A DNA stretch of 64,000 bases from Tilletia caries (Eukaryota; Basidiomycota; Exobasidiomycetes; Tilletiales; Tilletiaceae). This document shows positions 11,904-22,531 of this stretch, piece by piece. Position numbers and translations under genes: made by a program. Under the pieces are notes generated by a model. That model worked only from the letters and a program-made list of their open reading frames with translations. It was not told where the DNA came from and ran no database searches. The number at the start of each line of letters is the position of its first letter. Positions within the stretch are counted from its first letter, which is position 1. The stretch spans positions 1-64,000 of the forward strand of contig JALUTQ010000023.1 in the NCBI GenBank assembly GCA_032718865.1, read 5' to 3'.

Positions 11904-12875
11904 AAGTAATAATAATAGAATCAAATATAATATATATTAAGACCTTATATTGTATAGGCTATACTGAATACTATTTTAAGTTTATAGGCAGAGCCTACTG
12001 TATTTAAAACTACACTCTTGGTATAGTATCGGCGTAACTTATACACCCGGAGGGCCACTTATTTAAATATTAATATCTTATAAGTAAGGTTATCGGCAGG
12101 TTCACTTCTATAGCCCCAGGAAATTTTTATATAATTTTTTTATTATATATAATAAAAAAGTTTAAAAATGAAAGAAGGGAGGGCGCCAAGTTATTTTTTG
12201 TAATGGTTGGAATCTGTCTGTGCTCACCTTTACACTAGGACTATACCCTTATCTTAACGCCCCAAGGGGGATTAAATGAACTTAAACATAAAAAGTTGGT
12301 CATACTTTACGTCCCATTTAAAACTAAAACTCTTCTTATATTTAATAGAATACCTATGCCCTTTAAACTTACGTTATTTTTTAGCGTCAGATTCTGTAAG
12401 GACGTAGGCCTAGTCTGGCTCACTATGTGCTTTTTTAAGTGCTTAATTTTAAACGCCTTTCTTTGCCCATTTGCGCCTTTGCCCCTTTGCCGGGCGATAT
12501 CATTATATAAATATAATGAAAAAAGAAAGGAAAAAAATGTGACGTAGCGCAAATTTTAGAAAAAAAGATATAGGTAAGAACGTGAGAAGGAGTATATAAC
12601 AAAATTATAAAGTATGCCAACCACTTTTTAACTTTTTTTATTAATAAAAAAAGCAAAGATCATATAAGGATTAAAAAGTATGCCTGTCTTATCGTATTTA
12701 AATTGTAGAGTCCTTTGGGCATACTCCTTTTATTTGCTTTTTTATTCTAGATAATAAAAAACGTGACGTAGAGCATTAAAAGATGATATTAGTTATTTAT
12801 TATTCTAATCTTTGTTTATAACCGCCTACAGTGGCATAATTGAATATATCTTTTCAATATAATATTATAATAATA

Positions 12876-13790
12876 ATGAACAATTTTCTACTAGACTTTC
12901 TTGCAATAAGTGCTATATTCTCGGGTATTCTGGTAATAACTTCTAAAAACCCTGTAATTTCTGTACTTTTTCTAATCTCTGTATTTGTAAATATTGCAGG
13001 TTATCTAATTCTACTAGGTGTAGGATTTATAGGTATATCCTATCTAATAGTATATGTAGGAGCTATTGCAATCCTATTTCTATTTGTAGTAATGATGCTT
13101 AATCTTCAAATAGCAGAACTGAGTTCTATAGGAAAAGAATATACTCAAAACATACCTCTAGGTACTATAATAAGATCTCTCTTCATATTTGAGCTAATAT
13201 CACTACTTCCCATTTCTAATCTCGTATGGAGACCTGAAAATAGACAATCTTATATTTCTACCTATAGTGCTTTTGATACTAATAATAGATCATATATTAC
13301 TAGAGATAGTAATAGTATAGCATCACTACCTAATGTTTATCATGGACAATCTAAAACACCTATACAAATAGAAGAAATAGCTCCAGAGCTAGGTATGCTA
13401 AATTGGCTAAATTACAAATTTATATCTATAATTCCGAATATTCTATCTAATAAAGTAGCCGGAGGCCATATAAACACTATTAATTTTTATTATGAAAATT
13501 CAGATGTACTAAATTCTCATCCCCTGGGGGGCGTAAGTAATGTTATTAATTATGCTAATAATAATTCAATAAGACTTACTAATGATATACATATGAGATT
13601 TTATCAATATCCTCAGTTTTCTAATTTTATACAAATAGAATCTATAGGTTATCTACTATATACTAATAATAGATTTTGGCTTATACTAACAAGTGTAATA
13701 CTGCTACTAGCTATGATAGGACCTATTACTCTTAGTATATCAAATAAAAACTTGAATATAGATGACTTTTTATTATATAGAAGCACTTAA
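12876..13790 (+). CDS. nad6: NADH dehydrogenase subunit 6
   Basis: Membrane subunit of mitochondrial complex I. The ATG at 12,876 starts MNNFLLDFLAISAIFSG, which aligns with the normal Nad6 N-terminus. The family hallmark GISYLIVYVGAIAILFLFVV follows in the third membrane segment, and the last hydrophobic helix is near the C-terminus. At 304 residues it is longer than many Nad6 proteins because of a polar Asn/Ser-rich stretch of about 130 residues before the final helix. That stretch includes HPLGG, encoded by a small GC hairpin (CCCCTGGGGGGCG, 13,521-13,533) of the intergenic repeat family. All Trp codons are TGG. An in-frame non-ATG extension to 12,840 is open but unlikely. The stop is TAA. 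Confidence 0.95.
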   Translation: MNNFLLDFLAISAIFSGILVITSKNPVISVLFLISVFVNIAGYLILLGVGFIGISYLIVYVGAIAILFLFVVMMLNLQIAELSSIGKEYTQNIPLGTIIRSLFIFELISLLPISNLVWRPENRQSYISTYSAFDTNNRSYITRDSNSIASLPNVYHGQSKTPIQIEEIAPELGMLNWLNYKFISIIPNILSNKVAGGHINTINFYYENSDVLNSHPLGGVSNVINYANNNSIRLTNDIHMRFYQYPQFSNFIQIESIGYLLYTNNRFWLILTSVILLLAMIGPITLSISNKNLNIDDFLLYRST

Positions 13791-15238
13791 AAAAGCAAAT
13801 ATTAGAACCGAAAGGTCATCAGAAGAAAAGAGCTGCCTTAAAAAGCCTCCCTTTTTCTACTCTCCACTTTTCACTCGATAAAAACTTAATCTATATTTTT
13901 ACTAGACACTAAGAATACCCTCCCCCTACGTCACGTTTTTTATAGATATTTATATAGTCTTTGACCTGTCTTATCGGCAGGTAAAGAGAGCCGTTTGCTT
14001 TTTTAAGTGCTTCTATATAATTAAAAAGTTTAAAAACTAAGTTCTTTTTATTATATAGAATGATTTTTTAACGCCCCCAGCGATCTGCTTTATATATATA
14101 ATATATCATCCTTATCTTTCCTTTTTTGAACTTTTTTATTATATATAATAAAAAAGCAAAGACGAGCAAAGGCCCAGTCTTCATCTTTTTTATATAACCG
14201 GGCAAAGGGCGGAGCCGTAAAGAACGGTACAGGCTATTTGTTTTTTATTATAATAAAAAAGTAATAAAAAATATATATATGTCCCTACCGCATGTTAACG
14301 CCCTAATCCCCCAGGGGGGGTAGGGCGATTTGGCTTTTTATCTCAATAAAAACTTGTAATAGAAAAGCGGAGCAGCCTTTAACTTTTTTTATATAAAAAA
14401 AAAGAAAAGAGGGGATCCTGATACGGGTAGGGGAGTCGCCCCCCCCCCCGTCTGTTAATAAAAAAGAGTACATTAAAAGGGAGGGGGGCTACGCCCTTCC
14501 ATCTTTTTTATTTAGGAGGCTAAAGGGCAGTGTCGTCTTAACTTTATATAAAAAAATTAAAAAAGGCCTAGGTAACGTGCAAAGGATAAATAAAAAAAGT
14601 TAGAAAAGGTCTAGATAACGTGCAAAGGATAAATAAAAAAAGTAAGTAACCCCTTAAAATTAAAAAATGAATATCTGATGACTAAAGTTAATTGCTTCTA
14701 ATTTTTTATGATATAATGATTAAAAAGTATTAACTCAACTTAATATAATACATAGTATTAATATAATTAAGTCTTAATGCCAAAAATGAAATATATAATT
14801 TGCCTTCCGATAAGACCTCGAAGGGAGATAAAAATACTTTAATAAGATAGAATAGGGAACGGATACACGTCCCCCATTTTATAAGTCGTAACGTCTCTAG
14901 GGGAGGCGAAACCCCCTTTTATATTAAAGATATTACATAAAAAAAAGACCCCCTGCTGTATTTCCTTTTTCAGATAATTTTTTTATTATATTTATATAAT
15001 AAAAAAAACAAAGATAAAAACCTAATAGCCCTACCCCCCCTGGGGGATTAGGGCGTTAGGAGGATGGGAGCTTTATAAAAAAGGTAAATAGTAGGAAGGG
15101 ATAGTAAAAGGTATAAAAGGGAAGTTTCACCTCTATCTGTCTTTCCTTTTTTATTATATAGAATCGGCGGAACCTCGGCGGTGCCTCGGCGCTGCCTCGG
15201 CGAAGCCGTAAAGTGGATAAAATTTCTATATAATAAAA
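13791..15238. other. Intergenic, repeat-filled
   Basis: Spacer between nad6 and trnC. It holds the ATCGGCAGGTAAAGAGAGCCG element (about 13,973-13,993), several AT palindromes, CCCTAATCCCCCAGGGGGG hairpins (about 14,303-14,330 and 15,031-15,056) and a degenerate GC 11-bp array (15,170-15,213). No gene seen. Confidence 0.6.
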
Positions 15239-15310
15239 GAATTAAGACACAGATGGTACTGTAAAAGAATTGCAAATTCTTTATTTAGGGTTCGATTCCC
15301 TCTTAATTCT
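15239..15310 (+). tRNA. trnC: tRNA-Cys(GCA)
   Basis: Acceptor GAATTAA/TTAATTC pairs perfectly, the anticodon stem is AAGAA/TTCTT with loop TTGCAAA (GCA), and the T loop is TTCGATT. The D stem is short (ACA/TGT) and the outermost T-stem pair is mismatched. Confidence 0.9.
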
Positions 15311-15540
15311 TTTAGTTTAATAGTATGTATTATTACTCCAGTATATCTTACAACAAAATATAACAGTATTATCAGTAGGTTCACTTCATAGGCAGAGCCC
15401 TCCATTTTTATCGGGCAAAGATCGGACATTACGCGTAACGTTCTGCTCAAATCTTACGTTCTTTACATCTTTTAGAACGCCCTGTCCTCATCTTTTTTAT
15501 TTTTTTTATTATATTTATATAATAAAAAACAAAGATAGAA

Positions 15541-15634
15541 TCGGCGGAGCCTCGGCGGAGCCTCGGCGGAGCCTCGGCGGAGCCTCGGCGGAGCCTCGGC
15601 GGAGCCTCGGCGGAGCCTCGGCGGAGCCGTAAAG
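15541..15634. repeat. GC 11-bp tandem array, eight units
   Basis: Eight near-perfect copies of CGGCGGAGCCT ending in the boundary motif CCGTAAAG. The longest array in the window; copies are identical, which points to recent expansion or homogenisation. Confidence 0.92.
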
Positions 15635-17690
15635 ATTGCGATTTGTTTTTTTATTAGATCTAATAAAAAAATATATTGTATAAAAAAAGTAACCTATAAC
15701 ATACGTTCTAAAAAGTAGTAAATTAGGGTGTGGTCGTATTACCCGGATATAATAGTAATAATTCTTCTAATGTTTCATAGTTTAGTGTTCTCTTTTATAT
15801 ATATAAGGGGCAGACTGCCAAAGACTGACTATCTTTTAGTAGGCTCCATATAGGGATACCTTTTCTCTACCCTGCAAAGATTAAGCTATATCTTTATTAT
15901 GTTCCAACAAAGGAACAAACACTTTAAAAAATTGTAGGTCGGTAAATTTATGTTATTTAACCTTTTTTTATAGAATCTTTCTAAGAATACTTGAGCTTTG
16001 CTCGTTTACACTCGTTTTATTTTTAAATAATCAAAGCAAAGAAAGAAGCTTCTTATTGTTTGCTTTTTTATTTCTAAAAAAGTAGAGCATTAAAAGTGTG
16101 TTTAGCTAAGGTAAAGTATCCAATAAAGTCTTACATATTTTTTATATAATAAAAAAAAATTAATGGACGCCCCTCTTTACATCCCCCAGGGGGGGTAGGG
16201 CGATAAAAAATTTATTATTATAATCTATATAGCATCTAGCCATTAAAAGTAATGAGAGTATAAGAATACTTATACTAACTAGGAATATAGAGTGGACATT
16301 AAAAGGATATACTGTAGATATTTATCTAATTTAATATACCTCACAAATTTTATCGGCAGACAAATTTATATAAATATATGGGAGCCGACTACTTTTATTT
16401 ATTTACCCTTTTTTTTATTATGAAGAACTTGACACACGTTATATATCTCTTTGCTTTACGGCTACGCCTATTCTATCTTTTTTTTTTATTATATAAATAT
16501 AATAAAAAAATATAATAATAAAGTTAAAAAAGTACCTAGGAAAACGCCTACACTATTAAAATTTAATTTATTTTATATAAGAACATGATCGGTAAACTTA
16601 CGTTCTTTTCCATCCTTTTTATCTTATGGGAAGACAAAAATATCTTTATTGTGTACTTATCGGCATAAAAAAAAATATATTTATATATATTGGCGGGAAA
16701 GTAATATATTGATATTAAAAGTATAGAGATCTCATCTCCCTTATCTTTTTTTATTAAAAAAAGATAATTAGAGAAGCCAAAAGCTATTAATTTAATAATT
16801 TTTATCGTATTATAGATAAGGTAGGGCAGGGGCAGGGTTATACCCCATCTAGGTACTACTTTTTTATTTGTTTTATTAATTAAAAAGGCATATGTATAAG
16901 GTGACGCCCTCCTTTTGACCAGGCTATAAGAATATTCGTGCCTCTCTATGGGTAGGGTATGGACTATGCCCCCCCCCCCCCTAGGAGTATACCTAGGAGG
17001 ATACCTAGTCTATTAACAACCTAAAAAAAGCAAAGGATAAAGAATGTAAAGTGTTGAGGGGCGTAGCCCTTGTCGACCTTATTTAACGATTACTAACGTT
17101 CTTACCAGCAGACTATACGAAGATATCTAACCAAATCTGTTTGACTAAGCATGGTGTCGTAAGTGTAAGTTAGCCATCATAATAAAATATAAAAGTTATA
17201 AAAAAAGGGAGCCTAATACGGGCAAGGTCAAGGGTACACCCCTCACCTCCCCTCCCCTATCCGACCTGCTTTTTAACGCCTCCCTTCTTACCTTTTTTCC
17301 CTTTTTTTTTTTTCATTATATCCTATCGGCAGGTAAAGAGAGCTGTTTGCTTATTCCTCGGGCAAAGGTTGGAGCCTCGGCGGAGCCGTAAAGTTTATAT
17401 AAAGAAGAAGCCCCCTTTGCCCCAAAAAAGAAAAAAAGCAAAGACGCCCTACGGGCGATTTGACATCTTTTTATTATCGATAATAAAAATTTACCCCTTA
17501 GCCCCTTTGCCCCTTTGCCCCTTTGGCCGGCTATCTGTTTTTTAATTATATAAAAAAATATAGAATAAAAGCGGTCGGCTATGCCGATAATAAACTCTCT
17601 ATTTGATTGCCTTCGGCGATTTCATTTAATATTTTTGAACCTAAGATTCATCGAGTCGCTTACTTTTTAATCTTTGCTTTTTTAATTAAT

Positions 17691-17772
17691 CGGCGGAGCC
17701 TCGGCGGAGCCTCGGCGGAGCCTCGGCGGAGCCTCGGCGGAGCCTCGGCGGAGCCTCGGCGGAGCCGTAAAG
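17691..17772. repeat. GC 11-bp tandem array just upstream of nad1
   Basis: About seven identical CGGCGGAGCCT units ending CCGTAAAG, 45 bp before the nad1 ATG. The nad1 frame stays open through it, so a spurious N-terminal extension (RRSLGGASAEP repeats) could be predicted; I exclude it. Confidence 0.9.
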
Positions 17773-17816
17773 TAATAGGATTAAAAGTGTGCTATTTATA
17801 TACATTAACTCAATAT

Positions 17817-19043
17817 ATGACATATCTATATAATCTTCTAGAAATACTAATTATTCTAGTACCTATACTTCTATCTGTGGCCTACATGACTATTATTGAG
17901 CGAAAGGTAATGGGTTCTATGCAACGACGTATAGGTCCTAATATTGTAGGATATTATGGAGTACTTCAACCGTTCGCCGATGCTCTAAAACTTGTTGTAA
18001 AAGAACAAATAATACCCTCACAATCTACAAAAAGTCTATTTTTTATTGCACCTATGCTATCCCTAATATTTAGTCTACTAGGTTGGGGAGTTATACCTTT
18101 TGGCCCAGGACTAGCGCTATCAGATTTTTCTCTAGGTATTCTTTACTCTCTCGCTCTCTCATCAATAGGTGTTTATGGTATACTATTTGCAGGGTGGTCT
18201 GCGAATTCTAAATATGCATTTCTAGGGTCTCTACGTTCAACAGCACAAATGATTAGCTATGAACTGATCTATAGTGCAGCAGTACTGTCTGTTATTCTAC
18301 TATGTGGTTCATTTAATATTACAAAAATAATTGAAGCGCAACAAAATATTTGGTATGTAATACCACTACTACCTATATTTGTACTTTTCTTTGTTTCTGC
18401 TCTAGCAGAAACAAATCGAACACCTTTTGATCTACCCGAAGCAGAATCTGAACTAGTTGCTGGTTTTATGACAGAACATTCTGGTATGATATTTGTATTT
18501 TTTTTTCTAGCAGAATATAGTAGTATTGTTCTTATGTCTACATTTACTGCTATACTATTTCTAGGAGGATATAATACTATAGGTCCTATATCTATGATAT
18601 TTACAATCCTTTCTACACCCCTAGAGTATTTTGGTTTCGTTATGGGTAGTAATATGTCCGTGCCCTTTGGGGATATAATATCTTATTCTACAAATAGAAA
18701 TTGGAGTCAAAAAAGAACTACATTTTTTGGTGTTAGATGGTATAGCATAAATATTCAAAGAATATCACTAGCTATTAAATCAGTATTCTTTATGTTTGTA
18801 TTTGTATGGATACGAGCTACTCTTCCTCGACTGCGTTACGATCAACTTATGGTATTTTGTTGGACTAGAATGCTACCTGTAGCGATTAGACTCCTTATAC
18901 TAATACCTAGCATAGTTATTGCCTTTGAAATCAGTCCTGTTTACTTAATTTTATCTCGCTTCTTAGGGGGGGCGAAGCCTCCCCCTATTTTTTTGGTGAA
19001 TACTGACGTTCTTATAGGGCTCCCCAATGATCCGTTATTTTAA
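17817..19043 (+). CDS. nad1: NADH dehydrogenase subunit 1
   Basis: Complex I membrane subunit at the quinone site. The ATG at 17,817 gives MTYLYNLLEILIILVPILLS, matching the usual Nad1 N-terminus. Family motifs include MGSMQRRIGPNIVGYYGVLQ, ETNRTPFDLPEAESELVAGF and RATLPRLRYDQLMVFCWTRM. At 408 residues it is longer than usual for two visible reasons. One is an insertion of roughly 50 residues between SMIFTILSTPLEYF and the last conserved block. The other is a C-terminal tail encoded through a G-rich hairpin (18,965-18,986, LGGAKPPP). The stop is TAA. The frame is open upstream to 17,607 through a GC array, without ATG support. Confidence 0.95.
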   Translation: MTYLYNLLEILIILVPILLSVAYMTIIERKVMGSMQRRIGPNIVGYYGVLQPFADALKLVVKEQIIPSQSTKSLFFIAPMLSLIFSLLGWGVIPFGPGLALSDFSLGILYSLALSSIGVYGILFAGWSANSKYAFLGSLRSTAQMISYELIYSAAVLSVILLCGSFNITKIIEAQQNIWYVIPLLPIFVLFFVSALAETNRTPFDLPEAESELVAGFMTEHSGMIFVFFFLAEYSSIVLMSTFTAILFLGGYNTIGPISMIFTILSTPLEYFGFVMGSNMSVPFGDIISYSTNRNWSQKRTTFFGVRWYSINIQRISLAIKSVFFMFVFVWIRATLPRLRYDQLMVFCWTRMLPVAIRLLILIPSIVIAFEISPVYLILSRFLGGAKPPPIFLVNTDVLIGLPNDPLF

Positions 19044-19807
19044 ACTTTTTTATTATATATAAAGCTGGCCCCTTTGCCCCTTTACCTGCTTAAAAAAGGG
19101 TACTTATCTCACCCCCTACCCTTACCTTGAAGGACACCCTCTTATCTTTTTTAACTACTTTTTACATCTTTTTTATTATAGATAATAAAAAACAAACGGC
19201 TCTCTTTACCTGCCGATAAGATAAGAGAGGTCAACCGGAGTACCTGCTAAAAAGGGTGGGGGCACATATAAATGCCTGGAAAAGCCGGCGCTTTGTAACA
19301 TCTGTTTATTTGTTTGCTGATAATATAAAGGATCCTAAATGAACGAGGGAGGTAAGAAGCAGTTTGTCTGCCTGTAGTCTCAAAATAACGTAAGTTTCTT
19401 GACCAGCCTACGTTCGGTTCTTTTATTTTTATTGGTGATTTATGCCGGTCTGTACATAAAAAAAGGTAACCAAAGGTGTAACCTGCTGAGAAATTAAGAG
19501 ATTTAAAACACGAGCCCCTTGGGCATTTCATTAAACTTAATTTATTTTATTTTATTCTAACCCCCCCCCCCCCCTTGCACATTCTTGTTTTACTATAGTT
19601 GTTATAATATGCCTATATGATAATATTATTACACTTTTGCTTTATTAGATTTCATATTTTCAACAATACGATATAAGGGAGGGGGCGCAGCCTCCTCCCT
19701 AGCCCTCCTTATTATTATATATAATGGGCGGAGCCTCGGCGGAGCCTCGGCGGAGCCTCGGCGGAGCCTCGGCGGAGCCTCGGCGGAGCCTCGGCGGAGC
19801 CGTAAAG
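19044..19807. other. Intergenic between nad1 and the cox3 HEG remnants (convergent)
   Basis: It contains AT palindromes (about 19,160-19,190), the element TCGGCAGGTAAAGAGAGCCG in reverse (about 19,196-19,217) and a C homopolymer of 14 (19,561-19,574). A GC 11-bp array closes it. A minus-strand frame at 19,247-19,531 (94 codons) lies in repeat-poor sequence; I recognise no family in it and do not call it a gene. Confidence 0.5.
19726..19807. repeat. GC 11-bp tandem array truncating the cox3-side HEG remnant
   Basis: About seven GGCGGAGCCTC units ending CCGTAAAG. It abuts the point where the decayed GIY-YIG frame stops, so its insertion may have cut that gene. Confidence 0.9.
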
Positions 19808-20135
19808 ACTAGGGCGTCTGGTAGATTTATGAATACCTAGAATATGATCACGAATTCGAGAGGGAATGTATATACTTTTTCCGACATAAGTATTTCCAAC
19901 ACCATTAGATAGTAGATAACAACCTACTGCTTTTTAGTAGATTTACGATGAGTCCTTAACGCCAGAGGCGATAAGAATAACTTTAAATTCCTCATAGCCT
20001 TGTGATTTTGTCCATGGCAGGTCACAAATTAAGGCTTCTTCCTGAATAGTACTAGAAAGACCAATCACTTCATCTGTTGCTAGCATTTGCGGTGCATCAC
20101 TCATAATTTCTTTAGTAAGAAAGGTATAAATGGAG
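19808..20135 (-). pseudogene. Truncated GIY-YIG endonuclease remnant downstream of cox3
   Basis: Minus-strand translation gives MSDAPQMLATDEVIGLSSTI and ALICDLPWTKSQGYEEFKVI. After a short GC hairpin (about 19,956-19,972) comes GCYLLSNGVGNTYVG, then SIYIPSRIRDHILGIHK. This is a GIY-YIG N-terminal half (GCY ... YVG ... R). The order resembles the atp9-linked endonuclease more than the neighbouring intact cox3-linked one. It is truncated at a GC array, so the catalytic Glu region is missing. It lies beyond the displaced cox3 3' end and so represents an older invader. Confidence 0.7.
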
Positions 20136-20257
20136 ACTTCATAATGTTACGGAGAATAGTACTTCGTTTATATACTGCAATAAATACCTAAAAATATTAA
20201 TTGTTCATTTTTATACTTTTGATAGTGCGGGGGGGGGGGGGTAAGTGGGATATAAAG

Positions 20258-20418
20258 ATCCCCACCAATATACAGAATAGGAATAGCCATACCACGTCGA
20301 CAAAATGCCAGTATAGGATTGATCTTTCATATCCTAGGTGATGATTAGCTGTCAGGTGGTAGCTTAGAAGTCGGAAGAATCCTACAGCTATGAAAATAGT
20401 CCCAATTATAACATGAAT
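20258..20418 (-). pseudogene. Displaced duplicate of the cox3 3' end
   Basis: Minus-strand translation [20 protein letters not shown], then [19 protein letters not shown] and VDVVWLFLF, parallels the intact Cox3 C-terminus with about 80% nucleotide identity. The final codons are offset by a small deletion before a VYWWGS-like end. It cannot be translated on its own. It starts where the intact HEG ends; the HEG stop codon lies inside the duplicated segment. This fits an old cox3 terminus pushed downstream by HEG insertion. Confidence 0.85.
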
Positions 20419-21734
20419 ACGAACGGAGAAGTAGGTAGCTTTTTATTATAAATAGGACTATTTTTGCTTTTAGGATTTGATGAATAAGGAGGAAAGTTTG
20501 GGTTGGAAGCTACATAAAAAGACCCTATCTCATAATCTACCAGATTTTCAAGATTATTTCTTCGTTTTATTCTTACAGATATAGTACTAGGTTTACGATA
20601 GTAATTATTACCTACTATAAAATGAGAGGGATTTAGAGCTCGAGCAGCATCTACAAAATTTATAAATGGACCTATAAAGTTGATCTTATCTTCTTGAAAA
20701 GCCCATACTACATAAGGAGAAAGTGATTCTAGTGGGCCTCCCGGAAGTCTAAGTACTTTATAATTAGGTTTACTTCGATGTATAATTTGTTTATCAAAGA
20801 GAGGTGTATTAATTAGACCAATAGTAATTTTTTCAGAGTGTATTATACTACGAAATCCTTTAGAATCTTGTAGATAACGATTTGCCATATTACGACTAAT
20901 ACCAAGTATTTTTCTTCTTTCAGCTATGGATGTAGCTTCTCGAAGTTCTTCACCGGTATTTCTGATACGTATGGAAACTCTACGGCTATTATCCTTCCTA
21001 TAATTATATGTATTAAGTGTATCAGGTATTCAATTATTATATGTAAAAAGAACAGGATGTTTATTGCTATTAAAATCAGGTTGATAACGATCTATAAGAG
21101 ATTGTTCTAGAATTCGGATGACAAATTCATTAAGTCTTCGTAGTATCATGGTTTCCCCAAGACTAAGTTTGTAAGAAAGAGGAAGTTCTTTAATCCTCAT
21201 TTCATAATAATTAGGAGTTGTATATATAATACCCCATTCTATAGATCCGATATTGGAATCTTTTAGAAGCTGTTTGTGAACATTGTCAGTTCTTCGTATA
21301 TTAGATAGACTATCTTCGTGTTGACCCATACGATTAAGTGTATTAGAAGCTGAACCAATGTATATACCAAGAGCAGTTTTAAAGATATATACAGAAGAAT
21401 CTTTAGTAACATGATGAAGAGGGGCTGTTATGGGTATTGTTTTCGTATCAATTTTTCCATTAGATTCTTTTCTTATTACTTGTACATTATATTTTACGTT
21501 ATTTTGTATAAAAGTAAGAAGAGGGCCATGGGGCAGGGTTTCAATTCTTTCTAGTAGAGCTCTTCTAGCTATTTTTCTATGTGAAGACAGATCTACAATA
21601 GGAACAAGTAGATTTTTGTCTTTTTTCATAGTATTAATTAGATTAGTTATTATTAGCATATTCCGGGGGGGGGTTTTGGTACGGTTATAATTTAGGAACC
21701 CCACCAGTAAACAGTTATGAAAAGGAAGAGCCAC
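20406..21734 (-). CDS. Free-standing GIY-YIG homing endonuclease inserted at the cox3 3' end
   Basis: A frame of about 442 codons with TGA at 21,030-21,032 read as Trp (NNWIPDTLNT). GIY-YIG features at residues about 110-220: SVYIF, then [17 protein letters not shown], then the helix with the presumed catalytic Glu, [16 protein letters not shown]. The C-terminal third is probably DNA-binding. It is not in an intron: it follows complete cox3 and overlaps its last 43 bases in another frame. Later ATGs at about 21,659 and 21,629 are equally plausible starts and avoid the overlap. It ends within a duplicated cox3 3' segment. The likely role is homing into HEG-less cox3 alleles. No palindromes interrupt it, so it is apparently the current, intact invader. 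Confidence 0.82.
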
Positions 21735-22531
21735 ACCACGTCGACAAAATGCCAGTACAGTATTGCTCTTTCGTATCCTAGATGATGGTTAGCTGTCAGG
21801 TGATAGCTTAGCATTCGGAAGAAACCTACTGTTATAAAGATTGTTCCTACTAGAACATGAACTCCATGTGTACCTGTAGAGAAGAAAAATGTTGAACCAT
21901 AAACACCATCTGCTATAGTAAATCCTGCATTGTAATATTCAATACCTTGACATATTGTAAATAGTATAGCAAATAGTATAGTTAGAATAGTACCAGAGAT
22001 AGCTCCTCGTCGATTTCCTTGTATTAGAGAATGATGAGCATAAGTAATTGTTGCACCAGAAGAAAGTAGTAGTACTGTGTTTAGAAGAGGTAGTTCAAAA
22101 GGGTTTATAGTAGGTATACCTGCAGGAGGCCATTGTGAACCTAGTTCTATTGCAGGAGATAGGCTAGAGTGAAAAAATGCCCAGAATATTGATACGAAGA
22201 AGAATACTTCACTGATGATAAATAGTCTAACACCCATAGTAATTCCTTTTTGTACTACGAAAGTGTGGTCTCCTAGGAATGTACCTTCTATGATAACATC
22301 TCGGAACCATAGAATCATTGCAAATAGTGTAGTTAGAAAACCTATACCTACAAGTAGTAGACCAGAACCTCCCAGAGGATTAGTGTAACCATTAAAATAC
22401 ATAACAGTAGCAGACGTAAGTATTAGGAGAGCAAAAGAAGTAAGTAGAGGCCAGGGACTGGGTGTAACAAGATGAAAAGGTTGTGCTTGAAATTGTTGTG
22501 CACGTAGTGTTGATAGATTATTTTGATTCAT
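21692..22531 (-). CDS. cox3: Cytochrome c oxidase subunit 3
   Basis: Seven-helix core subunit of complex IV, 279 residues, a little over the usual length of about 265-270. The start MNQNNLSTLRAQQFQAQPFH leads into HLVTPSPWPLLTSFALL. Conserved blocks include SEVFFFVSIFWAFFHSSL and [20 protein letters not shown]. Uninterrupted by introns; all Trp are TGG; the stop is TAA. Its last 50 or so codons are duplicated about 1.3 kb downstream beyond a GIY-YIG gene, so the present C-terminus may have arrived with that gene. Confidence 0.97.
   Translation of the reverse strand: MNQNNLSTLRAQQFQAQPFHLVTPSPWPLLTSFALLILTSATVMYFNGYTNPLGGSGLLLVGIGFLTTLFAMILWFRDVIIEGTFLGDHTFVVQKGITMGVRLFIISEVFFFVSIFWAFFHSSLSPAIELGSQWPPAGIPTINPFELPLLNTVLLLSSGATITYAHHSLIQGNRRGAISGTILTILFAILFTICQGIEYYNAGFTIADGVYGSTFFFSTGTHGVHVLVGTIFITVGFFRMLSYHLTANHHLGYERAILYWHFVDVVWLFLFITVYWWGS

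Larger units (their letters stand above)
10931..12875. other. Intergenic between rnl 5' end and nad6, repeat-filled
   Basis: Divergent spacer: rnl reads left and nad6 right. It contains a GC 11-bp array (11,038-11,099), a CCCCTTTG tandem tract (11,291-11,374), several AT palindromes (about 11,420-11,447, 11,750-11,795, 12,138-12,160, 12,630-12,657) and one candidate promoter. Short frames here are repeat-derived; I see no gene. Confidence 0.6.
15311..17816. other. Intergenic between trnC and nad1, repeat-filled
   Basis: It contains two long GC 11-bp arrays (15,541-15,634 and 17,691-17,772), AT palindromes, a CCCCCAGGGGGG hairpin (about 16,184-16,203) and a CCCCTTTG tract (about 17,490-17,530). 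The stretch at about 15,700-15,960 is low in repeats and unexplained. No gene seen. Confidence 0.6.

Noticed and set aside
17607..17816. N-terminal extension of nad1 through the GC array (RRSLGGASAEP repeats)
   Set aside because: No ATG; it begins at a TTG and consists of repeat translation. The normal Nad1 start is at 17,817.
19247..19531. 94-codon minus-strand frame
   Set aside because: No recognisable family, no ribosome or promoter context, and cysteine/proline-rich composition unlike mitochondrial proteins here. Left as unexplained sequence.
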